A stretch of DNA of 64,000 nt from a virus: positions 1 to 64,000 of IMG/VR virus record IMGVR_UViG_3300031715_000002; one strand, 5' to 3'. Shown here in pieces: positions 43,367-51,501 of the stretch. Both the position numbers and the translations under genes were made by a program. Within the stretch, counting starts at the first letter, position 1, and each line of letters starts with the position of its first letter. A model generated the notes under the pieces. The model was given only the letters and a program-made list of their open reading frames with translations. It did not search any database and was not told the origin of the DNA.

Positions 43367-43929
43367 GATGGCCGCTCCACTTCAAGTACGTGTGTCAGAT
43401 GCCATCCGCCATTGGCCTTTGGCTCGCATTGCTTAAGGAGCCACGGCACAACACTATCGTGCCATTCGGACAACGGAACCCATCCACCAACGCTCATGCA
43501 ATTCACATCGAAGATATTCGGCTCTTCACTTTGAATTGAGGAGTCAGCAACTATCCAGTGAGTGTGCCGATAGCGGACCAGAATCGGAACCCCCGGAGCC
43601 GTCCATGGGCCTTCCCATTGCACGCGCACCAATCCGAAGCGTGGCCAAGGGTGCAGGCCATCGTTGAACCAAGCCGTACCGCCTATCGCCTTACGTGGAC
43701 TCCAATTGAGTCCAAGACGGTTCAGGCACTCAAACATCAATGTTGGGTTGGTATACCCCTTACTCTCGAAATCGCCCATGTGGGGTCGCAGTGCGTCTGG
43801 GGTTAGCCCGGAAACAACAGCCAACGCCGCCGGGCCACAATTGAAACCCCACTCGTCGCCGGCGCGCTCTGCATCGGACAGCGTGAATCGTGGCGCTACT
43901 AATCGAGAAACAATGCGTGCCGCTGCCAT
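43363..43929 (-). CDS. Papain-like cysteine peptidase-fold protein
   Basis: 188 aa. FNCGPAALAVVSGLTPDALR has the C-G-P-A-A motif of papain/C39-type folds (Cys31), and RYRHTHWIVADS (His122/124) followed by FDVN could supply the His and Asp/Asn. Such proteins are known in phages but without a described substrate. It could process a structural or host protein, or act as an inactive binding fold. No signal peptide. Confidence 0.6.
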   Translation of the reverse strand: MAAARIVSRLVAPRFTLSDAERAGDEWGFNCGPAALAVVSGLTPDALRPHMGDFESKGYTNPTLMFECLNRLGLNWSPRKAIGGTAWFNDGLHPWPRFGLVRVQWEGPWTAPGVPILVRYRHTHWIVADSSIQSEEPNIFDVNCMSVGGWVPLSEWHDSVVPWLLKQCEPKANGGWHLTHVLEVERPS

Positions 43930-43946
43930 ATGGACTTCAGCCTTTG

Positions 43947-44231
43947 TTATTTCGAGAACTGTTTGATTAAGCCCGCCATGTGGGCATCTATCTCAGTGAC
44001 TTCATGCACGTCGAAATTGACGTGAGCCTTTGCCGGATATGCCGCCATGAGAGCATCCAACGCCTGCTTATCTGGCACGGAAACCACAGCGTACTCGCCT
44101 GAGCCGTCCTTAAATCCGCCGATGCTCTGGAAGAATCTCTGGTTGGCCGAAAGCCACTCCGCAGCCTGATGAAAGGTTTCCGCAGTCGGGTTCGTACCCG
44201 GCTTTGGTGAAACGGTGATATGGAACGTCAT
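43947..44231 (-). CDS. Small dimeric alpha-beta barrel-like protein
   Basis: 94 aa, very strong site (AGAGGAGGAGG) before the ATG. FHITVSPKPGTNPTAETFHQ, then GEYAVVSVPDKQALDALMAA and VHEVTEIDAHM, has the layout of a muconolactone-isomerase/YCII-type dimeric barrel. No active-site residue assigned. Function unknown. Confidence 0.5.
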   Translation of the reverse strand: MTFHITVSPKPGTNPTAETFHQAAEWLSANQRFFQSIGGFKDGSGEYAVVSVPDKQALDALMAAYPAKAHVNFDVHEVTEIDAHMAGLIKQFSK

Positions 44232-44256
44232 TGTTGCCTCCTCCTCTGAAAGTTAT

Positions 44257-45174
44257 TTATGCGGTGGCTCCGTAGTTTGGTACGCCTGGGAGTTGCGGCC
44301 CGTAAGGCAGCACCGGAACATCGTCCCAAGTACGAGCATCAAGCGTTCGCCCGGCTTTCTTTTTGTCTGCAAATCGCACCATCGGAGCGGCGATGTGATA
44401 AGCAGCACCAGATATTGGAGCAAACTGTCCCCACTGCTTCCAAAGAAACGGCAGTGGCCACGGTCGTCCCATATCAGCGCGATTGCGGCAATCATCGCGA
44501 AGTTTTCTCGCCCAGTCCACTTGGCAGGGGCGCGCGCGAGGACCAGATTCGCCACCACCGATCACCCAATCGAAGTAAGGTAGCCATGAGTTGTAGTTTA
44601 TGACATGCGTATCCCGATAGGGCTGTGGTGTCCAATCCAACTCGCTTAGGAGCGGCTCGCACGATGCAAATATCAGTGATCCAGGGAAGACGCGCTGGAA
44701 TTGGATGATGTGTGGCATGCGCTCATCAAGTCGCCTTTGGTTCTCCAGCGTCACACCGAACATAGCATTACGCGGCCAATCTTTGTCCCAATAGGCAGGA
44801 AACATCCGTACCGCGTTCTCTGGGCGCTTCGTCAAAAATAGCCAAAGCAGATTCGGTGTGCTCACGGCAATATCGAACACGCGACGGCGTAGCGGCTCAA
44901 GTTCCTCGCGGTCCTCAAGCACGTCGCACATAGATCCACAGAACACGCGGTGCATAACGCCAAGTCTCTCAGCCGCCTTGTTCCATTTGAACGGCTGCTG
45001 CCAGTGATTCTCCCCGAAGAAACGGCGGTCTACATCTTGCCCCCAGACTTTCAGGCCAACCCGCTTTGAAAATGATTCGGCGTAGCAATTCTGGCATCCC
45101 TCGCTCACTTTGGTACATCCCCAGATCATGTTAAAAGTGTGCTCCGTCCATTCGATCTTTGAATTTTCGGCCAT
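44257..45174 (-). CDS. DUF5131 / phage Gp37-Gp68-like protein
   Basis: 305 aa from ATG 45174, overlapping the upstream stop (TAATG). It opens with NSKIEWTEHTFNMIWGCTKV and CQNCYAESFSKR; Cys20, Cys27 and Cys30 give a radical-SAM-like Cys cluster. Further signatures are FLTKRPENAVRMFP, GVTLENQRRLDERM and WVIGGGESGPRARP, all typical of the Gp37/Gp68 (DUF5131) family. The biochemical role is not settled; these genes are widespread in phages. Confidence 0.85.
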   Translation of the reverse strand: MAENSKIEWTEHTFNMIWGCTKVSEGCQNCYAESFSKRVGLKVWGQDVDRRFFGENHWQQPFKWNKAAERLGVMHRVFCGSMCDVLEDREELEPLRRRVFDIAVSTPNLLWLFLTKRPENAVRMFPAYWDKDWPRNAMFGVTLENQRRLDERMPHIIQFQRVFPGSLIFASCEPLLSELDWTPQPYRDTHVINYNSWLPYFDWVIGGGESGPRARPCQVDWARKLRDDCRNRADMGRPWPLPFLWKQWGQFAPISGAAYHIAAPMVRFADKKKAGRTLDARTWDDVPVLPYGPQLPGVPNYGATA

Positions 45175-45686
45175 TACGCCCCCTTCGTTTCCGCACTCGG
45201 CACGCACACCACCAGATCGGCATCTGCCTTGCGCGCCAGACTGCCTCTGATTTCCTCCACCGGCTTCGCTTCAATGCGCTCGATTTCGCGTAGCGCCACT
45301 TCCCGGAAGGTGGTTTCATACGCCGCGCACCAGCCCAACAGGGTGACTGCCACGCCGCCGGCCTCTTGCTGCGGTTGCCCCGCTGGGCGTCCGTAGACAT
45401 GGAAAATTTGCCGCATCACTGGGTCGAACGGGATGCCTTCTGCTTGCGCCAACTCGACTGCCTCTTCGAGCAAGCGGATGGCGCGCTCCTGCGGGGCAAT
45501 ATGGTCCGCTCCGATGCGCGTGCGAATCCATTCGGCTACGCGGCGCTCAAGAAACCCAGAGGGCATCTCGCCTTCGATGATAATCGGCGCAGGCGACTTC
45601 AGGGATTCTATCTTTGTTGGCTCAAAACCGGCCATGCTGCCATCTTGCGCCTTGCTATCAAGGTATCGTTCGTATTCAGCGATCAT
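45174..45686 (-). CDS. MazG-like nucleotide pyrophosphohydrolase
   Basis: 170 aa from ATG 45686 (ATGA overlap with the upstream gene). The metal-binding helices are visible as RAIRLLEEAVELAQAEGIPF and then GQPQQEAGGVAVTLLGWCAA, the EExxE ... ExxxD/G spacing of MazG-like proteins. It would hydrolyse noncanonical NTPs or alarmones. The last acidic ligand appears replaced by small residues, common in this phage subfamily. Confidence 0.65.
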   Translation of the reverse strand: MIAEYERYLDSKAQDGSMAGFEPTKIESLKSPAPIIIEGEMPSGFLERRVAEWIRTRIGADHIAPQERAIRLLEEAVELAQAEGIPFDPVMRQIFHVYGRPAGQPQQEAGGVAVTLLGWCAAYETTFREVALREIERIEAKPVEEIRGSLARKADADLVVCVPSAETKGA

Positions 45687-45910
45687 GCAAACAGCCCCAC
45701 CTTCTCGCCTTGCGCCGGCCGCACATCCCACCCGGCATGGTGATCCAATCCAGGCACAATCTCATATCCACGGACGCGCAGCCAGCCTTCCAACTCTTCG
45801 GTAGGCCGGTGCTGGCCAACCCACAGGTTCATGAACCAATCCGAAAGGCGGATGGCACGCTGCTTGCGGTTTACGAGGGCGAGTACGGATTCGGAGAGGA
45901 TGAGGTTCAT
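45683..45910 (-). CDS. Small basic/aromatic protein, unknown function
   Basis: 75 aa from ATG 45910 (GGAG upstream). Coupled by ATGA on both sides. Trp/Arg-rich (IRLSDWFMNLWVGQHRPTEE) with a compact C-terminus (WLRVRGYEIVPGLDHHAGWD). Not recognised. Confidence 0.5.
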   Translation of the reverse strand: MNLILSESVLALVNRKQRAIRLSDWFMNLWVGQHRPTEELEGWLRVRGYEIVPGLDHHAGWDVRPAQGEKVGLFA

Positions 45911-46458
45911 AAAACGCTCCGACTGCCAACTGCGGGGCAACTCACCGAATGCGGGACGATGCCCTGCTTGGCCAACTCGCGCGACGCGACCAACCTAGGC
46001 CCAGGTTCCTCTTGCCACTGCACCCGATTAGTTGCCACCAATGCCTTAGCAATTTCATCTACGCGGGCATTGAAGGCACGGCCCTCAGCCAGAATCTCTT
46101 TCCATGGCTTGCCGCACATGCAACAATCAGGCGCGAGCGAGATTGGCTGCGGAGGGCCGTATTTTTTCCGCCATTCCTTCTCTCGATCAATACGGACTTC
46201 TTCTTGTGCGGTAGTATTCGCATTCACCTGACGGATGATTTCTACGATGGTGGCGGGCGCAGGACACTCCTCACATTGATCAACCGCCATATCGACTACC
46301 TGCCGTACAGCCGAGTCAGACTTGCATCCGCCCAGGAGCACGCGTTTGAATTCGGCGGCTCGCGCCTTCGCCTGCTCTGGAGAACTCTTGGCACCTGGCG
46401 CGAAAGGGATTTGCATCAACCTGGCAATTTGTTTGTTAATTCCGGCGTCATCAATCAT
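45907..46458 (-). CDS. Replication-associated protein, zinc-binding (inferred)
   Basis: 183 aa. Helical with a CCMCGKPW zinc pair near residue 115 and an N-terminal region (MIDDAGINKQIARLMQIPFA) resembling helicase-loader-type proteins. It follows the replication protein gene at 46460..47269 by one base, a pairing typical of phage initiator plus loader. Function is inferred from context, not from a clear motif. Confidence 0.5.
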   Translation of the reverse strand: MIDDAGINKQIARLMQIPFAPGAKSSPEQAKARAAEFKRVLLGGCKSDSAVRQVVDMAVDQCEECPAPATIVEIIRQVNANTTAQEEVRIDREKEWRKKYGPPQPISLAPDCCMCGKPWKEILAEGRAFNARVDEIAKALVATNRVQWQEEPGPRLVASRELAKQGIVPHSVSCPAVGSRSVL

Positions 46459-46459
46459 G

Positions 46460-47269
46460 CTATGCCTCTTCGATAATTTCGCTCATGGTTTTAGCGCGCG
46501 CTGGCCAACGCGAGGTCCACCCATCCTCCGCACATTGAGCCAACCAGCCCATTTTCCCGTTGGTACTGCCGGGGTTCATGATTGCCCCACGCGCCACGTC
46601 CGCAGACTTGCAATAGCTTTCCAGGCAAGCGAAAATGGCACCCTCGTTATCGGTGGAAACATACATCATCCACTCGCGCTCTACGCCAGCCCGGCCATAC
46701 TTCCTGGGGTAGAGTTCCCAGAATTCCTCAAAACGGCTGGATGCTGCGGTAGAGGGAATTTTACGCGCGGTTCCATTTGTATGTACTGTTGTGTTTTGTA
46801 CTGTTGTTCCTTGTACTGTTATGTCTTGTCCTGTAACGCCACTTTTTGCCAACGTGGTGGGATTTTCCGCCACTTCATCGGCAGATTCCGCCACTTCATC
46901 GGCAGAATTTCCCAAAGCCTCTGTTTGCAGGGCTTCTAGCCATCCTATTTCGACCAATCGGGGGATTACCTCTTGGAATACTTGGGCTGGCAATCGGGAG
47001 ATTCTCCCAAGGGAGCGGCAGATTCCGCCAATGCCTTGGGGGATTCCGCTAGGAAGAGTACCGCGATTTTCGCGCGGGGTTTGCTTTGCGGCGATCTCAA
47101 TTATAGCCACCCAAGCTCCGAAATGGGCCGCTCCGTTTGGATGGTCCACGAGGGCCGTATATCCTTCCCCGTCCATCTTTGTTGGAACTGCCACCCAATC
47201 GAGGCGCTTTAGTTTTCGGCTGGCAGCGTTCTCAAAATCTCTATCCCAATTAGTTATGCGGTAGATCAC
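46460..47269 (-). CDS. Phage replication initiation-like protein
   Basis: 269 aa starting at GTG 47269. The N-terminal winged-helix part (WVAVPTKMDGEGYTALVDHP ... VIPRLVEIGWLE) is followed by a Thr/Val-rich tandem linker (TVQGTTVQNTTVHT) and a DnaD/replisome-organiser-like C-terminus (FEEFWELYPRKYGRAGVERE). It is the first gene behind the structured leader at 47291-47390 and probably starts the replication operon. Confidence 0.65.
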   Translation of the reverse strand: MIYRITNWDRDFENAASRKLKRLDWVAVPTKMDGEGYTALVDHPNGAAHFGAWVAIIEIAAKQTPRENRGTLPSGIPQGIGGICRSLGRISRLPAQVFQEVIPRLVEIGWLEALQTEALGNSADEVAESADEVAENPTTLAKSGVTGQDITVQGTTVQNTTVHTNGTARKIPSTAASSRFEEFWELYPRKYGRAGVEREWMMYVSTDNEGAIFACLESYCKSADVARGAIMNPGSTNGKMGWLAQCAEDGWTSRWPARAKTMSEIIEEA

Positions 47270-47290
47270 TTATCGGCCATCCCTCAATGG

Positions 47291-47390
47291 CTGTCAGCGG
47301 GAGCGGTATGAGGGTACCGCCCCGCTGCTGACATTTCCGTGGGCTTTCGCCCAACAGAACGCATTGTACCGCAACTCACGGTAGATTCAA
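47291..47390 (-). promoter_or_regulatory. Promoter and structured leader of the replication operon
   Basis: On the minus strand TTGAAT (47390-47385), 16-nt spacer, TACAAT (47368-47363) form a promoter. The transcribed leader holds a short hairpin GGGC-GAAA-GCCC (47352-47341), a GNRA-type loop, and then a long hairpin at about 47333-47292 pairing GTCAG...CGGTA with TACCGCTCCCGCTGAC. A structured leader of this kind may regulate translation of the gene at 47269. Confidence 0.5.
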
Positions 47391-47417
47391 AGCCAAAAAA
47401 TGGTGCTCCTGTGGCCC

Positions 47418-47609
47418 TCACGGCGCCACCTCCAGGAAATCCGCATGGAACTCCTCTGAGCGCTCCCTGCCATCAATCCGCACCGTTACCAACTCATTCC
47501 GCTGGCCAACCACGATAGCTCGCGTGAAGCGCTGGTCTACGAGCTTCTCTCTGGCCTCGTGGCTGAGCACGACGTGCTGGCGTGGACGGAAGCGCTTGGG
47601 AGGAGTCAT
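47418..47609 (-). CDS. Small basic beta protein
   Basis: 63 aa from ATG 47609. RPRQHVVLSHEAREKLVDQR then TRAIVVGQRNELVTVRIDGR is a small SH3/KOW-like beta fold. It starts 6 nt after the DUF2303 gene. A longer frame would overlap that gene and is rejected. Function unknown. Confidence 0.5.
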   Translation of the reverse strand: MTPPKRFRPRQHVVLSHEAREKLVDQRFTRAIVVGQRNELVTVRIDGRERSEEFHADFLEVAP

Positions 47610-47614
47610 GGAGT

Positions 47615-48454
47615 TTACGCAGGCGTGCCGTTCAGGATTGTGGTTTCGGTTGCTGCGGCAATCTGATTCACGATGGCCCTGAAGGCATCCCGTTCGATGT
47701 TGGCCGCGCGCCAGAGGTCGTACCACATGGCCAGTTTACCGGCCGCCAAGCGCCACCGGAGCCGCGCTACCACCTTGACCGGATCGCCGCCCTGGTAGAT
47801 CGGTATCTGGATGGTGAACGTCTCCGGCACGGCAAACTCACCCGCCGCGCCGCAGACGCCCTTGACCATCTCGTTGTAGCGGAACTTGATGCCCGCGTTG
47901 GTGCGGACGGCCGACTCGCAGTTGATTTCACCCGAGGCCACGATGGTCCGGGCGATCTCCAACATGGTGGCGGGCGCCGGGTCCACGATGTCTGGCGAGT
48001 TGTCTTCGATGAACTGAGCGAAGACATCCTGGGCCACCTGCTTGCCGTCCTGGCTAGTCCTCCACAGAATCCACTCATCCGATTTGCGGAGCGCGATTTC
48101 TATGGTGTGCTGGCACCAGCGCGGGACGGCCACACCGTATTCGTCTCCCAGGCCCTCATGGTAATCCAGCACCGCCTTGATCTGGCCGCTCTTTTCGTCC
48201 GCGAAGATACGGGAATCTCCATCGCTGAAATCGCCGAAGTACTTCACGAACGACAGCGCGTCGTGAAACTTCACATTGGCTTTGATGCGCGGGGGCCGCT
48301 CGCGCAGTTGCTCGTTGACGGGCAATTGGACCACAGAGTAGCCTAGCGGCGCGAGAACACTCGGAACACCCCCATCGAGCGATGAGGTAAACGTTTCCCC
48401 GGCGCGCGCCAGCGCCGCAATCTCTTGAATCGCTTCTTTGGTGATGTCAGCCAC
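47615..48454 (-). CDS. DUF2303 family protein
   Basis: 279 aa starting at GTG 48454 with AGGAGAACC upstream. PPRIKANVKFHDALSFVKYF then DSRIFADEKSGQIKAVLDYH and TIQIPIYQGGDP match the DUF2303 (YfdQ-like) family of prophage proteins. The role is unknown, although it is common in recombination and early regions. Overlaps the upstream gene by 8 nt. Confidence 0.85.
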   Translation of the reverse strand: MADITKEAIQEIAALARAGETFTSSLDGGVPSVLAPLGYSVVQLPVNEQLRERPPRIKANVKFHDALSFVKYFGDFSDGDSRIFADEKSGQIKAVLDYHEGLGDEYGVAVPRWCQHTIEIALRKSDEWILWRTSQDGKQVAQDVFAQFIEDNSPDIVDPAPATMLEIARTIVASGEINCESAVRTNAGIKFRYNEMVKGVCGAAGEFAVPETFTIQIPIYQGGDPVKVVARLRWRLAAGKLAMWYDLWRAANIERDAFRAIVNQIAAATETTILNGTPA

Positions 48455-48782
48455 GTGGTTCTCCTACGGAAGCACTCTTGCGGTCTGGCTCGAAGAGTTT
48501 CTGCTGGCGCGGGTCCTCGCGCGTCAGTGTGCCATCCTGAGCCAAGAAAAAGATGGAAGACCCGATGGAGAATTCTGGTTTCTTGACCTTGGAATCATAA
48601 TCGATCTTCATCTCAATCTGGCCGTCCTTCTGCTTTGATGGGCTAAGGGAAAACTTGATCGACATCTCCCCTTTCATATTGGTTTCCGCCACGGCCTCTA
48701 CCAACTCGGTGAATTTCCGGCTGATATCGATGGCCACATTACCGTCTCGCATCTCGGCTAAAACAGACAGAATGTCTGTCAT
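48447..48782 (-). CDS. Conserved phage protein, unknown function
   Basis: 111 aa with site AGGAGG before the ATG. Beta-type sequence (MKGEMSIKFSLSPSKQKDGQ ... FFLAQDGTLTREDPRQQKLF). Regularly seen next to DUF2303 genes, so the two probably act together. Confidence 0.6.
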   Translation of the reverse strand: MTDILSVLAEMRDGNVAIDISRKFTELVEAVAETNMKGEMSIKFSLSPSKQKDGQIEMKIDYDSKVKKPEFSIGSSIFFLAQDGTLTREDPRQQKLFEPDRKSASVGEPRG

Positions 48783-48796
48783 TGTTTCCTCCTAAC

Positions 48797-49333
48797 CTAC
48801 TCCTGCTCCTTCAGCCACAACTCGAAGGCCTCTTCCAGCACCTGCTCCTGAGTGATCTTGCGGTAATCAAGGACCGCCTGAATCCGCGCTACGAAGGCCA
48901 GAGGGACCACGGCCAAACTCATATCTATGGTCGCCAAGCGTAGGGATGCTGGCCGCCCCGTGCGCCTGGGCTTCGGCGGATTAGCGCGGAAAGCCTCAAC
49001 CTCTACACGCTGGAAGATGTACTCTTGTCCACGAGCGTGCTTACGCCACGATGGCGTGAGTTTGCCAATGCGCACCATGCGACGAATCGTTCCATCGGAT
49101 ATATCGAGGTACTCCGCCGCCTCACGCACCGTCATCACCGGGCTTGGGCTCGGCTCCTGATGGCTCATAGCCTCGAATCCTACGCCCCATTCCGGTGCAT
49201 CGGTCGGCAAACTCTCCATGGCCTTAGCGATTTCCTCGCGGGTTAGCCCGTTCATCCGGACGGCGAACTCTTGCTGCGTCATCCCTAAATCTCCATTCCG
49301 TGCCATCGGTGCCTTAGCCGTAGCAGTCATCAT
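48797..49333 (-). CDS. Excisionase-type HTH regulator
   Basis: 178 aa. The core VMTVREAAEYLDISDGTIRR then MVRIGKLTPS and YIFQRVEVEAF is the HTH_17 (MerR/excisionase) motif. Upstream lies an acidic linker; downstream is a helical C-terminus. Probably a phage DNA-binding regulator of this early operon. Confidence 0.75.
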   Translation of the reverse strand: MMTATAKAPMARNGDLGMTQQEFAVRMNGLTREEIAKAMESLPTDAPEWGVGFEAMSHQEPSPSPVMTVREAAEYLDISDGTIRRMVRIGKLTPSWRKHARGQEYIFQRVEVEAFRANPPKPRRTGRPASLRLATIDMSLAVVPLAFVARIQAVLDYRKITQEQVLEEAFELWLKEQE

Positions 49334-49336
49334 GGG

Positions 49337-49816
49337 TTACCATTCCTCGAATCTCAAATCAGGGTACTTCGCCATGAACCACTTTGCCTTGATCCTGTAA
49401 GCATCTGGGCGAAATCCCTTGGCGTCCACGACCACCGTTTCACCGGTGGCTATTTCCTTGTACCGGAAGTCTGCAATATAGTACACCGGGCGCACGTGCT
49501 TTCCCCACTTCGTATCGAAGGAATCTTGAAGTGCAAAACGCGGCTGCACCTGGAGAGCGACAATGTGGCCGCACCGTTCCATGGCCAGCAGTTTTTGATA
49601 CGCTTCCGCTTCTCGGATGCTCTGGAATACCGCACCGCCACTCATCCTGTAGGCCAGCACTTCTTTCCGGTTCTCAAATACCTGTCCCTCGGCAGAGACG
49701 AACTTGTTGCCGTATTTCTCACGCTTCGGCAGAGCGGTGGCCGTGGTCTTTATGACATCAGGTTGCTTGAGCCTATCGAAGTGGGCCAGCACGTCTGATT
49801 CTGTCCAGCCACTCAT
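49337..49816 (-). CDS. DUF1064 family protein, PD-(D/E)XK nuclease-like
   Basis: 159 aa. KYGNKFVSAEGQVFENRKEV, then VALQVQPRFALQDSF, YYIADFRYKE and VVVDAKGF are the ordered motifs of DUF1064, a family in the restriction endonuclease-like fold; D in ADF and DxK in VDAKG fit the catalytic site. Likely a Holliday-junction or recombination nuclease. Its start is overlapped by the small gene at 49813..49884. Confidence 0.75.
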   Translation of the reverse strand: MSGWTESDVLAHFDRLKQPDVIKTTATALPKREKYGNKFVSAEGQVFENRKEVLAYRMSGGAVFQSIREAEAYQKLLAMERCGHIVALQVQPRFALQDSFDTKWGKHVRPVYYIADFRYKEIATGETVVVDAKGFRPDAYRIKAKWFMAKYPDLRFEEW

Positions 49817-49884
49817 TTCCGTCTCTTCCCCGCAGCAATTAGAGCGCCCTTTTTAACTGCTTCGAGTGCTTGTCCAAAGTTCAT
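49813..49884 (-). CDS. 23-aa peptide resembling DUF2829/Tad2 N-terminus
   Basis: ATG overlaps the stop of the upstream gene and TGA overlaps the next start (both ATGA). The product begins MNFGQALEAVKKGALIAAG, which resembles the conserved opening of the DUF2829 family (Tad2, which inhibits Thoeris defence), but then stops. Either a truncated remnant or a separate peptide; too short for certainty. Confidence 0.4.
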   Translation of the reverse strand: MNFGQALEAVKKGALIAAGKRRK

Positions 49885-50324
49885 ATTTTTACCCCCATCA
49901 ACGCCAACTCCACCAGTGGCTCCCGGTGGTCACACTGCCCCACAGCCCGGCACACGGCACATGGCCGCTTGTAGGCAATCGCCAGCAGAGTCTTAACCCG
50001 GTTGGCCTGTAAAACGGCAGGAAGCGGGCTTTCCGTTCTCTCTGTGGGCATTGGGCGCGGCTTAGGCTCCTCCAATACCACCGGAGGGCCTACCGCGGCC
50101 TGGTGACAGTGGTAATGTACTACCGAGTGATCTATCCGCAGCGCTTCACTGGTGTCCCGCTGAGACAACCCCATGCTGCGTAACTGCTGGCACGCATCGC
50201 GGCGGGCGCGGGTGACTCTGCGCGAGCGTGCCCCTTGCAATATCGCGGATGGCAGCACGTTGTTGCGCCTGGCAACTGCGGCGATGATGCGCTCAACGCG
50301 GGACCGGGAAAGGCGGGTGGTCAT
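49881..50324 (-). CDS. DnaA domain IV-like DNA-binding protein
   Basis: 147 aa from ATG 50324, which has GGAGGT upstream and an ATGA overlap. The pattern VERIIAAVARRNNVLPSAIL, then RARRDACQQLRSMGLSQRD and RIDHSVVHYHCHQ matches DnaA domain IV, where DHS-V is the DnaA-box reading loop. It has no AAA domain. It may bind phage or host origin sequences or act as a DnaA decoy (inference). Confidence 0.7.
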   Translation of the reverse strand: MTTRLSRSRVERIIAAVARRNNVLPSAILQGARSRRVTRARRDACQQLRSMGLSQRDTSEALRIDHSVVHYHCHQAAVGPPVVLEEPKPRPMPTERTESPLPAVLQANRVKTLLAIAYKRPCAVCRAVGQCDHREPLVELALMGVKI

Positions 50325-50935
50325 TGTGCCGCTACCTCCGCTGTAGGTGCTTTGCGGGTGGCGGCATCGTATTGCTGAATACCCCAGACGATTGCATAGA
50401 GGCACCACAATAAGTGATAGGCGTACTCTTTTCCGTCTGGCAACTCGCAAGTGTCAAACTGAAACCCATCGTGCTTGAAGTCCCGAGCCGCTATCAGCAG
50501 ATCTAGCTTACAGTCTTGGCAAAGCACCTCATCCCGTAGCGCTTCCATGACAGATTGCAACCGATCTCCTTCAAGGTCATAGTATTCAGTTAACTGGGCA
50601 ACGAGGCGCTGCTTAAATAATTCCTCGGAGAATACCTTAGCCCCGTCCCTGCCGCCGTGCGTTCCATGCTGAAGTTTTTCAGCCCAATAGCTCGCATTGA
50701 TGCGCAGTTTGGAATCGCGGAAGAATGAGAACATGTCTGGCAATCGCGCGAATGTCCAGCACCCCATGTCGGCTGCGATTGTGAGAAACCCAGGCCACGT
50801 CACAAGATCGAACCACATATTCCAGTGATTGTCTGGACGCTTAAACTTGATGTGCCGATAAATCCCGCTATCGAGCAAAATGTTGATCTTGTGATCCCGA
50901 ACATCGCGCAGGAAATCTTCAGGGGTTATGCTCAT
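50321..50935 (-). CDS. Conserved phage protein, unknown function
   Basis: 204 aa starting MSITPEDFLRDVRDHKINIL. FDLVTWPGFLTIAADMGCWT and AYHLLWCLYAIVWGIQQYDA are motifs found in a widespread phage protein of unknown role. Coupled by ATGA on both sides. Confidence 0.65.
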   Translation of the reverse strand: MSITPEDFLRDVRDHKINILLDSGIYRHIKFKRPDNHWNMWFDLVTWPGFLTIAADMGCWTFARLPDMFSFFRDSKLRINASYWAEKLQHGTHGGRDGAKVFSEELFKQRLVAQLTEYYDLEGDRLQSVMEALRDEVLCQDCKLDLLIAARDFKHDGFQFDTCELPDGKEYAYHLLWCLYAIVWGIQQYDAATRKAPTAEVAAQ

Positions 50936-51501
50936 CGCGCAACCTCTTTCTCAGGCGACAATGCCGGATTAGAACAAATCAATCTGATGTGATGCCAGTA
51001 TTCCGCTGTAAGCCAATGGAAGCGCTGCGCGCTGTACCGACGAATGTCCAGCATTCCCAAATGGCCGTCCGAGGCAAAACCCTCAACCGCTCCAACCACT
51101 TCGGCCCCCGGTAGCATTTGTGCTGTGGGATCATGAATCAGGTGCATCCATGCTATTCCAGAGACCAGAATCAATTTGGAGCACTCCAGGCAGGATGGAG
51201 CCATACTCGCGCAAGGCTTGTTGTCCCTCATCTTCACGTGCAACATCCATGATCCTGCTAGGCGTTCGAGAGCGGCGATTATTGCCGCCTGTTCAGCATG
51301 AATCGCCGTTTTTCCACAGTTCCGTTTACATCGGTCGCTGCCATCACACTCAAACGGCCCTGGCTGATGATTGTACCCATGGGAGATGAACCGATTATCA
51401 GCGGAGGCAATGACCACTCCACGCTTGCTTTGACATGGCGAGTACGCCGCCGTTGAGAGAGCATACGGGACCCAAGAAGCAATTTGGGATTCGGTACTCA
51501 T
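50932..51501 (-). CDS. dCMP deaminase-like protein
   Basis: 189 aa from ATG 51501 (ATGA overlap, AGAGG site). Zinc ligands are visible: HAE at 68-70 and the pair CLEC at 104-107, preceded by a Cys-rich stretch (CDGSDRCKRNCGKT) like that of T4-type deoxycytidylate deaminases. It would convert dCMP to dUMP to supply thymidine nucleotides for phage DNA synthesis. Confidence 0.8.
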   Translation of the reverse strand: MSTESQIASWVPYALSTAAYSPCQSKRGVVIASADNRFISHGYNHQPGPFECDGSDRCKRNCGKTAIHAEQAAIIAALERLAGSWMLHVKMRDNKPCASMAPSCLECSKLILVSGIAWMHLIHDPTAQMLPGAEVVGAVEGFASDGHLGMLDIRRYSAQRFHWLTAEYWHHIRLICSNPALSPEKEVAR

